Assembly (NCBI RefSeq): GCF_002895565.1
Contig: NZ_AZRN01000010.1
Location: 1-64,000 of the forward strand
DNA from: Petrotoga mexicana DSM 14811
GTDB taxonomy: Bacteria; Thermotogota; Thermotogae; Petrotogales; Petrotogaceae
DNA length: 64,000 bases
Direction: 5' to 3'
This document shows positions 42,366 through 52,515 of the stretch, piece by piece. The notes beneath the pieces were generated by a model. The model was not told where the DNA came from and did not search any database. It saw only the letters and a list, made by a program, of their open reading frames with translations. Made by a program: the position numbers and the translations under genes. The stretch's first letter is position 1; each line of letters begins with the position of its first letter.

Positions 42366-42402
42366 AATTGCCCCGATTTATTTAATAATCGGGGCAATTT
42401 TG
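42366..42402 (+). terminator. Strong hairpin after the binding-protein gene
   Basis: AATTGCCCCGATT (42366-42378) pairs perfectly with AATCGGGGCAATT (42387-42399), 13 bp. Only a short T tract follows, so partial termination or 3'-end protection is likely, leaving lower expression of the permease genes. Confidence 0.8.
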
Positions 42403-42436
42403 AGAAAACCAACCTCAGAAAAGAAGGGTGATCTAA

Positions 42437-43444
42437 GTGTCTCTGAGAAATTATATTATTGTGAGAATCTTGTTGGCAATCCCCATGCTTTTTGTTCTTT
42501 TAGTAGTTATATTTTTCGTTATTAGGATAATTCCCGGAGATCCTGTTGCAGCAATGTTAGGTGGGAGAGCCTCTCAAGAGGTTATTGAAGCCAGGAGAGC
42601 AGAATTAGGACTTAACGATCCCATACTGATTCAATTTTTTAAATATGTAGGGGGGCTATTCAAAGGTGACTTGGGAACTTCAACAATGACGGGAAGGCCC
42701 GTACTTGATGAGATATTAGAAAGATTTCCTGCCACACTTGAATTAACGATTTTTGCATTTATTATAGCTGTAGTTATAGGGATCTTTTGGGGTTCAAAAG
42801 CCGCACAAAAAAGAGACAAACCCATAGATATAATTGCCAGGGGATTTTCGATGCTTATGTATGCTGTACCGGTATTTTGGTTTGGTCTGATGATGCAATT
42901 CATTTTTGGAATGCAGTTGAAATGGTTACCCATTGCCGGGAGGATCGGGGCTACAGTTCAATTTGAAGAAATAACAGGTTTGTTTTTACTGGATTCTCTT
43001 TTAAGAGGGAATTGGACAGCTTTTTGGGATGTCTTACAACATTTGTTGTTGCCTGGTATTACTCTTGGCTTAGTTATCTCGAGTATTTTTTTAAGAATGG
43101 TTCGAAATAATACAATTTTAACGTTAACCTCTGACTATGTTAAATCTGCTAAAGCAAGAGGGATACCTGAAAATAGAATATTGTACAGACATGCTTTAAG
43201 AAATGCTTTAGTTCCTATTTTAACGGTCATGGGATTACAGCTTGCACTATTGATGGCTGGAGCTGTTTTAACTGAAACAACTTTTTCTTGGCCAGGGATT
43301 GGAAGTTATCTCATCATGAAAATCAGATACAGAGATTTCCCCGCTATTCAAGGAACGATAGTCTTTTTCGCTATTTTTGTAATAATAATTAACATTATAG
43401 TAGAAATTATCAACGCCTTAATAGACCCAAGGGTAAGGTACTGA
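42437..43444 (+). CDS. Peptide-type ABC transporter permease (DppB family)
   Basis: The 335-residue inner-membrane protein has six spans and the DppB/OppB features: RIIPGDPVAAMLGGRAS near residue 28, YVKSAKARGIPENRILYRHALRNALVPILT near 235 (permease loop) and a C-terminal INALIDPRVRY. GTG start. It pairs with the DppC-type permease that follows after 13 bp. Confidence 0.94.
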   Translation: MSLRNYIIVRILLAIPMLFVLLVVIFFVIRIIPGDPVAAMLGGRASQEVIEARRAELGLNDPILIQFFKYVGGLFKGDLGTSTMTGRPVLDEILERFPATLELTIFAFIIAVVIGIFWGSKAAQKRDKPIDIIARGFSMLMYAVPVFWFGLMMQFIFGMQLKWLPIAGRIGATVQFEEITGLFLLDSLLRGNWTAFWDVLQHLLLPGITLGLVISSIFLRMVRNNTILTLTSDYVKSAKARGIPENRILYRHALRNALVPILTVMGLQLALLMAGAVLTETTFSWPGIGSYLIMKIRYRDFPAIQGTIVFFAIFVIIINIIVEIINALIDPRVRY

Positions 43445-43457
43445 GGAGGGTATAAAA

Positions 43458-44333
43458 TTGGAAGAACATAAATTCATTTCATCGAAGATTGGAAAGAGCT
43501 TCTCCAGATTCTTTAGAGGTTCAAATGCTTGGCTTACCTTCATAGGTATGGTTATTTTGATTTTTTATATTTTCTTGGCCATTTTTTCTCCTCAAATAGC
43601 TCCTTACGACCCTACAGAAAGGGTTGGAAGATCTCTAACTTCTCCTAGTAGTGAGTTTTGGTTTGGAACGGACAATCTTGGCAGGGATGTGTTTAGCAGG
43701 GTTGTTTATGGAGCTAGAATTGCCTTAACAATAGCTTTTGTTTCCGTAGCAATAGCTTCAGCAATTGGTATACCGTTAGGTTTATTATCGGGATTCGTGG
43801 GAGGAATATTCGATAGAATAATGACCATAGTTATGGATGCTATATATTCCTTTCCAGGTTTAATTCTCGCCATAGCGATAGCTGCATTTTTAGGGCCAGG
43901 TATTATGAATATCGCTATTTCCATAGCCGTTGTTTACATACCCACATACTTTAGGGTCATTAGAAATCAAGTATCTTCAGTAAAAAACGAACTTTATGTC
44001 GATGGAGCCAGAGCTATAGGTGCATCAAACTTATCTATTTTGGGAAGGTATATACTTCCAAATGTACTGCCATCCGTTGTGGTTGTTCTTTCAATGAACC
44101 TGGCAGACGCCATAATGACAGAAGCTGGATTGAGCTTTTTGGGATTGGGAATAGCTCCTCCAACTCCCGATTGGGGTTTTGATTTGAGCAATGGTCAAAG
44201 ATTTATTTTGAGTGGTGCTTGGTGGGCTTTGACATTTCCAGGTGTTGCTATAATGACTGTTACACTCGGATTTTCTATGTTCAGTGAAGGTCTAAACGAG
44301 ATGCTGAATCCAACAATTAGGGAAAGAAGGTAG
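43458..44333 (+). CDS. Peptide-type ABC transporter permease (DppC family)
   Basis: The 291-residue protein has the OppC N-terminal segment (FSRFFRGSNAWLTFIGMVIL), the motif FWFGTDNLGRDVFSRVVYGAR near residue 68 and the permease loop YVDGARAIGASNLSILGRYILPN near 178. Six spans are predicted. TTG start with GAGGAGGG upstream. Confidence 0.94.
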   Translation: MEEHKFISSKIGKSFSRFFRGSNAWLTFIGMVILIFYIFLAIFSPQIAPYDPTERVGRSLTSPSSEFWFGTDNLGRDVFSRVVYGARIALTIAFVSVAIASAIGIPLGLLSGFVGGIFDRIMTIVMDAIYSFPGLILAIAIAAFLGPGIMNIAISIAVVYIPTYFRVIRNQVSSVKNELYVDGARAIGASNLSILGRYILPNVLPSVVVVLSMNLADAIMTEAGLSFLGLGIAPPTPDWGFDLSNGQRFILSGAWWALTFPGVAIMTVTLGFSMFSEGLNEMLNPTIRERR

Positions 44334-44338
44334 TAAGC

Positions 44339-45328
44339 GTGCTTGAAGTAAAAAATCTGAAAGTTTATTATAAAAGTGAAGATGGGATTATAAAAGCGGT
44401 TGACGATGTTAGTTTTAATGTAAAAGATGGGGAAACACTTGGACTAGTGGGAGAATCAGGCTGCGGGAAATCCACCTTGGGACAAGCTATAATGAAAATA
44501 TTGCCTTTAAATGCACAATTGTATGGAGAAATTAAATTAAATGGTCAAAATATAACTACAATGAACGAAAAACAAATGCGAGAAATTCGTGGTAGAGATA
44601 TAACCATGATCTTTCAAGATCCGATGACTTCCCTGAACCCAATTATGAAAGTTAAAGACCTATTTGTTGAGATTGTGAAAGCTCATTTTCCTGATATATC
44701 TGAGCAAAAAGCTATAGAAATGGGAGGTAGTGTCCTAAAGGATGTGGGAATAGACCCAAGCAGGATGAATCAGTACACATTTCAATTCAGTGGTGGTATG
44801 AGGCAAAGGGTGATGATCGCACTAGGATTAGTTTTAAAACCATCTTTTGTTATTTCCGATGAGCCAACTACTTCATTGGATGTAATAGTTCAAGCTCAAA
44901 TAATAGAGTTGATGAATAAATTAAGGGACGAATATCAAATGTCCATGTTGCTTATAACACATGATTTAGGTGTAGTTGCTCAACTTGCAGATAAGATTGG
45001 AGTTATGTATGCCGGTCATTTGGTAGAAATATCTTCAAAGGAAAATATTTATTACAATCCCAAGCACCCTTATACAAAAGCACTTTTAGAGTCGATTCCG
45101 AATACAGATATCAACGACAAAGATTTAAAATATATACCCGGAAGTCCTCCAGATTTGGGTAAACCTCCAAAAGGATGCCGATTCGCTCCGAGGTGTGAGT
45201 ACGCAATGGACATCTGTCATGAACAAGAGCCTAACAGCTTTTTAATCGAAGGCTCAGAAGTTAAATGCTGGCTATATGAAAATTCTCAAGATTTAAAACA
45301 TGTAAATGTGGGTGGTACTAGTGACTGA
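44339..45328 (+). CDS. Peptide-type ABC transporter ATPase (DppD family)
   Basis: The 329-residue ATPase has Walker A GESGCGKST (about 39-47), signature FSGGMRQRV near 158 and Walker B KPSFVISDEPT near 177. The C-terminal OppD-type extension ends in GCRFAPRCEYAMDICHEQEP; these four Cys in related proteins bind a [4Fe-4S] cluster. GTG start with GAAGG upstream. Confidence 0.94.
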   Translation: MLEVKNLKVYYKSEDGIIKAVDDVSFNVKDGETLGLVGESGCGKSTLGQAIMKILPLNAQLYGEIKLNGQNITTMNEKQMREIRGRDITMIFQDPMTSLNPIMKVKDLFVEIVKAHFPDISEQKAIEMGGSVLKDVGIDPSRMNQYTFQFSGGMRQRVMIALGLVLKPSFVISDEPTTSLDVIVQAQIIELMNKLRDEYQMSMLLITHDLGVVAQLADKIGVMYAGHLVEISSKENIYYNPKHPYTKALLESIPNTDINDKDLKYIPGSPPDLGKPPKGCRFAPRCEYAMDICHEQEPNSFLIEGSEVKCWLYENSQDLKHVNVGGTSD

Positions 45329-46334
45329 AAATGCAATTTTAAAAGTTGAAGGTTTAAAAAAATATTTTCCTCTAAAAAGATCAGTGGGTGAAGTTTTAAC
45401 TAGAACCCCTCCTAAATATGTAAAGGCGGTAGATGAGATTGATTTTGAAGTAAAAAAAGGTGAAACTCTTGGTTTAGTTGGTGAATCAGGGAGCGGAAAA
45501 ACAACTACAGGTAGGTTAATTACAAGATTAGAAGATCCTACTGAAGGAAAAATTTTATTCAAAGAAAAAGACATCAGTACATTAACAAAAAAAGAACTAA
45601 AACATGTAAGAAAAGAGATTCAAATAATCTTTCAAGATCCACTTGCAGCCTTGAACCCTCATATGAGGATTGGTGAGGCTGTGATGCATCCTCTACAAAT
45701 ACACAATATTGGGAAAGACCGTTCCGAAAAACAGAAGCTTGTTATGGAAATGTTGGAAAGGGTACAGTTATCACCAGCAAGTGAGTATTATTACAGATAT
45801 CCTCGTGATTTATCTGGTGGCCAAAGACAAAGGGTTGTAATAGCTAGGGCTTTGATCTTAAAACCTACCTTTGTAGTGGCGGATGAAGCAGTTGCGATGT
45901 TGGATGTTTCTGTTAGGTCTCAATTGTTACAACTGATGATCAACTTAAAAAATGATTTTGATTTGACTTATCTTTTCATCACACACGATTTAGCTACGAC
46001 TAAATATATTTGTGACAGAATAGCCGTAATGTACTTGGGCAAAATTGTCGAAGTTGGAAATTTTGAACAAATATACACAAAACCAAAACATCCTTACACT
46101 CAAGCTCTAATATCAGCGGTTCCTGAACCTGACCCTAAAAGCAAGAAAGAAAGAATAATACCTCAAGGAGAAGTTCCAAACGCCGTTAATATCCCCACAG
46201 GTTGTAGGTTTCATCCTAGATGCCCATATGCAAAAGAGATTTGTAAAATTCAAGAACCCACTTTGAAAAATGTTGAAAATCAACAAGTTGCTTGTCATCT
46301 ATATGATTCGGAATACGAAAAGAGTGTCATTTAG
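45321..46334 (+). CDS. Peptide-type ABC transporter ATPase (DppF family)
   Basis: The 337-residue ATPase has Walker A GESGSGKTT near residue 58, signature LSGGQRQRV near 170 and Walker B KPTFVVADEAVAMLD. The Ala for Thr/Pro substitution in the D-loop region (EAVAMLDVS) is a variant. The C-terminal Cys motif GCRFHPRCPYAKEICK is present. The GTG at 45321, overlapping the previous gene, has GGTGG at 45311; the ATG at 45306 is inside that region. End of the operon. Confidence 0.93.
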   Translation: MTENAILKVEGLKKYFPLKRSVGEVLTRTPPKYVKAVDEIDFEVKKGETLGLVGESGSGKTTTGRLITRLEDPTEGKILFKEKDISTLTKKELKHVRKEIQIIFQDPLAALNPHMRIGEAVMHPLQIHNIGKDRSEKQKLVMEMLERVQLSPASEYYYRYPRDLSGGQRQRVVIARALILKPTFVVADEAVAMLDVSVRSQLLQLMINLKNDFDLTYLFITHDLATTKYICDRIAVMYLGKIVEVGNFEQIYTKPKHPYTQALISAVPEPDPKSKKERIIPQGEVPNAVNIPTGCRFHPRCPYAKEICKIQEPTLKNVENQQVACHLYDSEYEKSVI

Positions 46335-46337
46335 ACC

Positions 46338-47822
46338 TTATTTTCTTTTAAAGAAAAGGTTTATAGCTAATTTTAACTTTTTTGAACCTATAAGGTACGC
46401 TGATAAGAAATAAACGAGGACGCTTAGAGCAATTAGAAGAACGACTAACAGTCTAGAATCAAAAAATCCTTTACTAGTCACGATAAATATAGACATAACA
46501 GCGCTTGCGATGAAAATTTTAAGTATTTCTATCCAATCTTCACCAGTCAAACCTTTAATAATATTGAAACCTGTCATGAACATGCCGATAATACCGGAAA
46601 TAGCAGTTGCAAATGCGATACCTACAACACCATATCTGAAAGCCAACAAAACATCGAGAGTCGCGTTCACTAAAAGCATTAACACTGCCACTAAAGAAGG
46701 ATATCTTGTATTTAATTTAGAGTGGTAAGTTCTGATAAAGATAGTATGTAAAGAATAAAATGGAAGCCCCAGAGAATAATATAACAATGTTTTTGCTGTT
46801 ATTAACGTATCTTCAAAAGTAAAACTACCGTGTTGATATATCAAAGCCACGATCTCATTGTTTAAAAATATCAAACCGAACATTGAAGGAATTGCAAAGA
46901 ATAAAGTTAGTTCTATACTATCTTTCAAATTCTTGTTGTATTCTTTTTCATCTTTAATACTTGAAGAATACGATAATTTAGGTAAAAGGGCGTTTGCAAC
47001 ACTTATGGCGAATATGCTTAAAGGGAGCTGATAAATTCTTAGAGCGTATTGAATGGTCGAAACACCTCCCGTACCGGTCCATGTTGCGATATTGGTATCA
47101 ACCAATGTATTCAAGGAAGCCACAGCTACTCCTAATAATGCGGGACCGAACAAATTCATTATACTTTTCAGATCTTTGAAATTAAAATCAAGTGTCATCC
47201 GGAAATGAATCTTTCTTAAGATATAAAAAACTAACAAAAACTGTAAAATTCCTCCTACTGTGAATCCTATAGTTGGTCCTAATATTCTTGGGGAAAAGTA
47301 AGAAGATAAAAAGATAAACACGACACTGCAAAGGTTAGATAAAGCCGGAGCGAATGCAGGTCCAAAATAGATATCGTTACTATTTAAAACGCCTGTAGCT
47401 ACTGCCCACAAAGAGATAAAAATTATGAAGGGATATGTAATTTTCAACAAATAAGAGGTTAATTCCATCGTTGATTCAGACAAGCCAGTTCCCAAAACTA
47501 AAACTATTTGGTCCGAAAAAAAATAAACAGGTATATATAATGAAACAGTCGTTATTAATACAAACCATATTGTGGTGCTGAGAAAAACCTGAGAATCTTT
47601 TCCTTGTTTTCTTGTAAACAAAGGAATAAAAGCTGAGGAGAGGGCTCCATCAGCGAAGATTTTCCGAAGAAAGAAAGGAAGAATAATTGCTACTAAATAT
47701 GCATCGTACTCTGCACTAATTCCAAAATAATGAGCAAAGGTAGCATCCCGTAAAAGGCCTAATAATCTACTTATAAAAGTTGCCAAAGAGAAAAGAAATG
47801 TATGCTTCAACAATTTCGACAT
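46338..47822 (-). CDS. murJ: Lipid II flippase MurJ (MviN)
   Basis: The 494-residue membrane protein has about 14 spans and MurJ signatures: FISRLLGLLRDATFAHYFG near residue 17, AYLVAIILPFFLRKIFADGALSSAFIPLF near 40 and ARATYS-like segment replaced by GVGVSTIQYALRIYQLPLSIFAISVANALLPKLS near 240. It moves the peptidoglycan precursor lipid II across the inner membrane. GGGGGC precedes the ATG. Its stop lies 3 bp from the converging ABC operon. Confidence 0.93.
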   Translation of the reverse strand: MSKLLKHTFLFSLATFISRLLGLLRDATFAHYFGISAEYDAYLVAIILPFFLRKIFADGALSSAFIPLFTRKQGKDSQVFLSTTIWFVLITTVSLYIPVYFFSDQIVLVLGTGLSESTMELTSYLLKITYPFIIFISLWAVATGVLNSNDIYFGPAFAPALSNLCSVVFIFLSSYFSPRILGPTIGFTVGGILQFLLVFYILRKIHFRMTLDFNFKDLKSIMNLFGPALLGVAVASLNTLVDTNIATWTGTGGVSTIQYALRIYQLPLSIFAISVANALLPKLSYSSSIKDEKEYNKNLKDSIELTLFFAIPSMFGLIFLNNEIVALIYQHGSFTFEDTLITAKTLLYYSLGLPFYSLHTIFIRTYHSKLNTRYPSLVAVLMLLVNATLDVLLAFRYGVVGIAFATAISGIIGMFMTGFNIIKGLTGEDWIEILKIFIASAVMSIFIVTSKGFFDSRLLVVLLIALSVLVYFLSAYLIGSKKLKLAINLFFKRK

Positions 47823-47842
47823 CCAATTGCCCCCGATATTCT

Positions 47843-49434
<1,592 letters not shown>

Positions 49435-49452
49435 ATAAAATCATCAACTCCT

Positions 49453-50361
49453 TTACGGTACATCATGACCTAGTGCAGCTTCATAGATCTTAAACCATTG
49501 TTCTCTCGTCAATTTTATGTTCAGGGCTTCAACAGCGTTCTTAAGCCTTTCTAATCTACCGCTTCCTGAAACAGGGATTATCCCGACAGGATGGTTTAAA
49601 AGCCAGGCGTATACAAGAGTATCCATAGAATCGATACCGAGTTCTTTGCCAACTTCTTTCAACGTCGTCAATATTCTTACTGACTTGTCGTTTGAGACAT
49701 CGAATAACTTTCCTCCCGCCAAAGGCGACCAAGCCATTGGATTGAGGTTTTTTCCTTTTAAAAAATAAATATTATCGTTTTCAAAATGTTCTAAATTGAA
49801 TGGGGAAATTTCTATCTGATTAGTCACCAAAGGAAGGTTTAATTTTGATTGTAAAGCTTCAAATTGATTGATGGTGAAGTTTGACACTCCGAAGAAACGA
49901 ACTTTACCAGATTTATGTAACTCTAAAAAGGCTTCTGCAATTTCTTCTGGGTTCATGAAGGGATCTGGGCGATGTATAAGGAGTAAATCGATATAGTCTG
50001 TATGAAGGTTACGAAGGGAATTATCTACAGATTTCAATATATGTTCTTTGCTTGTATCGTAATAATGAATTCTTTTTGTCTCCTTGTTGGGGAGCACTAT
50101 ACCGCACTTGGTTACAATCTGTATCTTATCTCTTAAAGAAGGGTTTGATTTAAAAACCTCTCCAAATAAACCCTCACAAGTATAATTTCCATAAATATCG
50201 GCATGATCGAAAGTGGTTACTCCTAAATCTATTGCTTTCATAATAAAATCTTCTGTTTCTTTTGTTGAAAAATTCCAGTCTCTAAGTCTCATCATCCCTT
50301 GTACTATTCTTGATAAATACAAACCACTATTAGAAACGTTTGTTTGCATTGTTTCACTCAT
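49453..50361 (-). CDS. Aldo/keto reductase
   Basis: The 302-residue NADPH-dependent oxidoreductase has the AKR barrel features: FDHADIYGNYTCEGLFGE near residue 51 (catalytic Asp and Tyr), KCGI near 85, DYIDLLLIHRPDPFMNPEE near 122, the invariant His and FFGVSNFTINQFE near 156. It resembles the YdhF-like subgroup. First gene of the minus-strand group; TATAAT on the minus strand at 50411-50416 is its likely -10 box. Confidence 0.94.
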   Translation of the reverse strand: MSETMQTNVSNSGLYLSRIVQGMMRLRDWNFSTKETEDFIMKAIDLGVTTFDHADIYGNYTCEGLFGEVFKSNPSLRDKIQIVTKCGIVLPNKETKRIHYYDTSKEHILKSVDNSLRNLHTDYIDLLLIHRPDPFMNPEEIAEAFLELHKSGKVRFFGVSNFTINQFEALQSKLNLPLVTNQIEISPFNLEHFENDNIYFLKGKNLNPMAWSPLAGGKLFDVSNDKSVRILTTLKEVGKELGIDSMDTLVYAWLLNHPVGIIPVSGSGRLERLKNAVEALNIKLTREQWFKIYEAALGHDVP

Positions 50362-50479
50362 TATTTCACCTCACAATTTAAAAGAATTTTCCACACTTTT
50401 TGATCGATTTATTATAACATATTTTCTTCCTAGCTATCGTTTGGAATATAAAAAAAGCAACAAACTTTTAATTTTTTGA

Positions 50480-50485
50480 TATAAT
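50480..50485 (+). promoter_or_regulatory. Possible -10 box upstream of repeat array H
   Basis: TATAAT on the plus strand, 40 bp before the repeat array; no good -35 was seen. Confidence 0.45.
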
Positions 50486-50525
50486 TAAATGTATAAATGG
50501 TTCTGTGGGACAAACTCCTCTTCTC

Positions 50526-50779
50526 TTTCCTTAAATGGGCGGGCTGCTGGATGAAAGGGTAAAGAACTTTTTCCTTATGGGTGGGGCAGCGGAGCAAACC
50601 TCTATCCTCTTTCCTTAAATGAGTGGAGAGTGGAGAAAAGGGGTAAAGGTTCCCTTTCCTTAAGGCGGGGAGCGGGGCGAAGTGGTAAAGGTTCCCTTTC
50701 CTTAAATGGGTGGGCTGCTGGATGAAAGGGTAAAGAACCTTTTCCTTATGGGGTGGGCAGCGGGGCGAAGGGGCGCTAA
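50526..50779 (+). repeat. G-rich leader repeat, copy H: six-unit array
   Basis: Six units start at TTTCCTTA at 50526, 50570, 50610, 50655, 50697 and 50741 (40-45 bp apart). Five are of the internal type and end near AAAGGGTAAAG or GGTTCCC; the last is terminal and ends GGGGCGCTAA. The terminal unit has G-runs at 50750-50753, 50755-50757, 50762-50765 and 50770-50773. The array precedes the HAD phosphatase and is co-oriented with it. Units are alike but not identical. Confidence 0.9.
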
Positions 50780-50892
50780 TAAGGGCTAAGCGCAGCTTAT
50801 GCAAAAACCATTAAGCAATTAACTCACAAAAAGCTCTCTGCTTTTAAAAGGGTCAGGGGACGCGCAATTAAATTTTAAAAAAGGTGGTTTTT
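50780..50892 (+). other. Leader segment between array H and the HAD gene
   Basis: About 110 bp. GCGCT at the array end can pair with AGCGC near 50789-50793. CTTTTAAAAGGGTCAGGGGACGCGC near 50833 resembles the segment after copy A (1979-2000), so the two leaders share a second motif. Confidence 0.4.
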
Positions 50893-51717
50893 ATTCTGAT
50901 AAACAATATAAAAACAATCGAAAAATTAAAACAAATAGAACTCTTCGTTTTAGATATAGACGGCACTTTTTATATCAGTCAAAAATTAGTTAACGGTGCG
51001 CTAAAATTCTCCAACCTTTTGAAAAGACTAAATAAAAAGCTTGTCTTTTTAACCAACAACTCCAACAAATCCAAGATAGAATACCTACAAGAGTTTCACG
51101 CCTTAAACTATCCAATTAAAGAAAACGAGATCTACACTGCGGGCATAGCTGCTGCAGAATATATAAAAGATAAGTTTGGGCCAAAAAGAATTTTTTTGGT
51201 GGCTACTCCCTCAATGATAAAAGAATATGAAAAATTAGGCCATCAAATTGTCGCAGATTCCCCTGAGATGGTTGTAGTTACCTTCGATAAAAGTTTAACC
51301 TATGATAAATTGGCAAAAGCCTCCATATTTGTATCTAAAGGAGCCTTCTTTTTTGTTACCAATCCAGATTTGAACTGTCCAACCGAAGAAGGGCCTATTC
51401 CAGATACCGCTGCTATTGCAAGTGTAGTATCTAAAGCATGTAATAAAGAACCTGACATCGTCTTTGGGAAACCAGATCCCAAGATCTTAGAAATGATAAT
51501 GAAAGATTATCAAGTAACCCCAGAAAAAACTTGTATAGTTGGAGACAGGTTGTATACCGATATATTAATTGGAATAAACGCTGGTACATTATCTACATTA
51601 GTATTAACCGGGGAAGCAAAATTAGAGGATCTAAAAGATTCTGCAATAAAGCCAGATCTTGTAGTTGACGATTTAGGACAACTTGCGGATCTCATTATGG
51701 GTGAAGAAAGTGGCTAA
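50893..51717 (+). CDS. HAD-family sugar phosphatase (NagD/p-nitrophenylphosphatase type)
   Basis: The ~274-residue protein has HAD motif I FVLDIDGTFY near residue 18, motif II LTNNSNKSK near 50, motif III Lys and motif IV GDRLYTDILIGINAG near 220. The class-II cap places it with NagD-like phosphatases. The in-frame GTG at 50884 is part of the ribosome binding site (AAAGGTGG), so translation probably begins at ATT 50893 (or CTG 50896). Followed by repeat I and the methionine synthase genes. Confidence 0.88.
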   Translation: MLINNIKTIEKLKQIELFVLDIDGTFYISQKLVNGALKFSNLLKRLNKKLVFLTNNSNKSKIEYLQEFHALNYPIKENEIYTAGIAAAEYIKDKFGPKRIFLVATPSMIKEYEKLGHQIVADSPEMVVVTFDKSLTYDKLAKASIFVSKGAFFFVTNPDLNCPTEEGPIPDTAAIASVVSKACNKEPDIVFGKPDPKILEMIMKDYQVTPEKTCIVGDRLYTDILIGINAGTLSTLVLTGEAKLEDLKDSAIKPDLVVDDLGQLADLIMGEESG

Positions 51718-51734
51718 AGGAGTAGTTTTTTATT

Positions 51735-51905
51735 TTTCCTTAGATGGATCGGGGGACGTGGCGAAAGGCATAGCCTTTTATTCTTCCTTAGATGGGTGCG
51801 GATTAGGATGAAAGGATAAAAGAATCTTTTCCTTATGGGTGGGGAGTTGGATGAAAGGGTAAAGAATCTTTTCCTTATGGGCGGGCTGCGGGGCGAAGGG
51901 GCGCT
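51735..51905 (+). repeat. G-rich leader repeat, copy I: four-unit array
   Basis: Units start near 51735, 51783, 51828 and 51870 (48, 45 and 42 bp apart). The terminal unit ends GGGGCGCTA with G-runs at 51879-51881, 51883-51885, 51890-51893 and 51898-51901. It lies between the HAD gene and the MetH activation gene, both on the plus strand, and ends 55 bp before the latter. Confidence 0.89.
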
Positions 51906-51960
51906 ATCATGTGACTTTCTAAAGATGTTTTTTATCGAAATAACAGGAGGGGAAAATTTT

Positions 51961-52515
51961 ATTAAAATCTACATTCCAGAAATTTATGAAATAATGCCTC
52001 AGAAAAAAATATACTTACTCCGAGCAGGCTTTAATGGAACTAAATTCCAAATCAACGACAAATTAAAAGAAGAAATAAATAAAATATACAAGCTCGGTTT
52101 AGAATTAGCACAACCAAAAGCTGTATGTGACACATATAAAATAGAGACAATTCCTACAGAACTTATTCCTAAATCTTTTGAAGGTGTTAACTCTATCACT
52201 TTTTTTGTATCCACATTAGGGTACGAAATAGACAACTATATATCAAACGCAAATACTCTCTCTTCCATGTTAATGGATGCTTGGGCTTCAGAAGCCATAG
52301 AGGCTTTCAACGAATCTATCGATAAAAAGCTGAGAAAAGATTTCGGTAAAGGTACCAGGAGGTTTTCTCCTGGATATTCGGATATAGATGTGAGAAAAAA
52401 TTGGGATATCGTCAGTAATTTACTGAAAACAGAGATAGTAGTTGTCAACAAAGAAACTGGTATCATAACTCCAAGAAAAAGTACTGTATGTATGATAGGG
52501 TGGTATGATGAATAG
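51961..52515 (+). CDS. Stand-alone methionine synthase reactivation-domain protein
   Basis: The ~184-residue protein matches the C-terminal activation domain of MetH: RRFSPGYSDIDVRKNWDIVS and ITPRKSTVCMIGW near its end, the SAM-binding region of that domain. It reactivates oxidised cobalamin by reductive methylation. The open frame extends up to 51835 through the repeat array, which I reject. GGAGGGG at 51946-51952 is placed for ATT 51961, with ATG 51925 as an alternative. It overlaps the methionine synthase gene. Confidence 0.85.
   Translation: MKIYIPEIYEIMPQKKIYLLRAGFNGTKFQINDKLKEEINKIYKLGLELAQPKAVCDTYKIETIPTELIPKSFEGVNSITFFVSTLGYEIDNYISNANTLSSMLMDAWASEAIEAFNESIDKKLRKDFGKGTRRFSPGYSDIDVRKNWDIVSNLLKTEIVVVNKETGIITPRKSTVCMIGWYDE

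Noticed and set aside
46335-46337. Terminator between the peptide ABC operon and murJ
   Set aside because: The converging stops are only 3 bp apart and no hairpin was found around them.
50526-50779. CRISPR array
   Set aside because: Units are contiguous and imperfect, with no unique spacers between identical repeats, and no cas gene is present.
50430-50804. A 124-codon minus-strand frame through repeat array H with a repeated HLRKGNLYPF-like peptide
   Set aside because: The peptide repeat is the reading of the DNA repeat units. It has no ribosome binding site and runs against the orientation seen at all other loci.
51835-51960. N-terminal extension of the MetH activation protein starting inside the repeat array
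   Set aside because: The extension is encoded by repeat units and lies upstream of the strong ribosome binding site at 51946; homologous domains do not have it.
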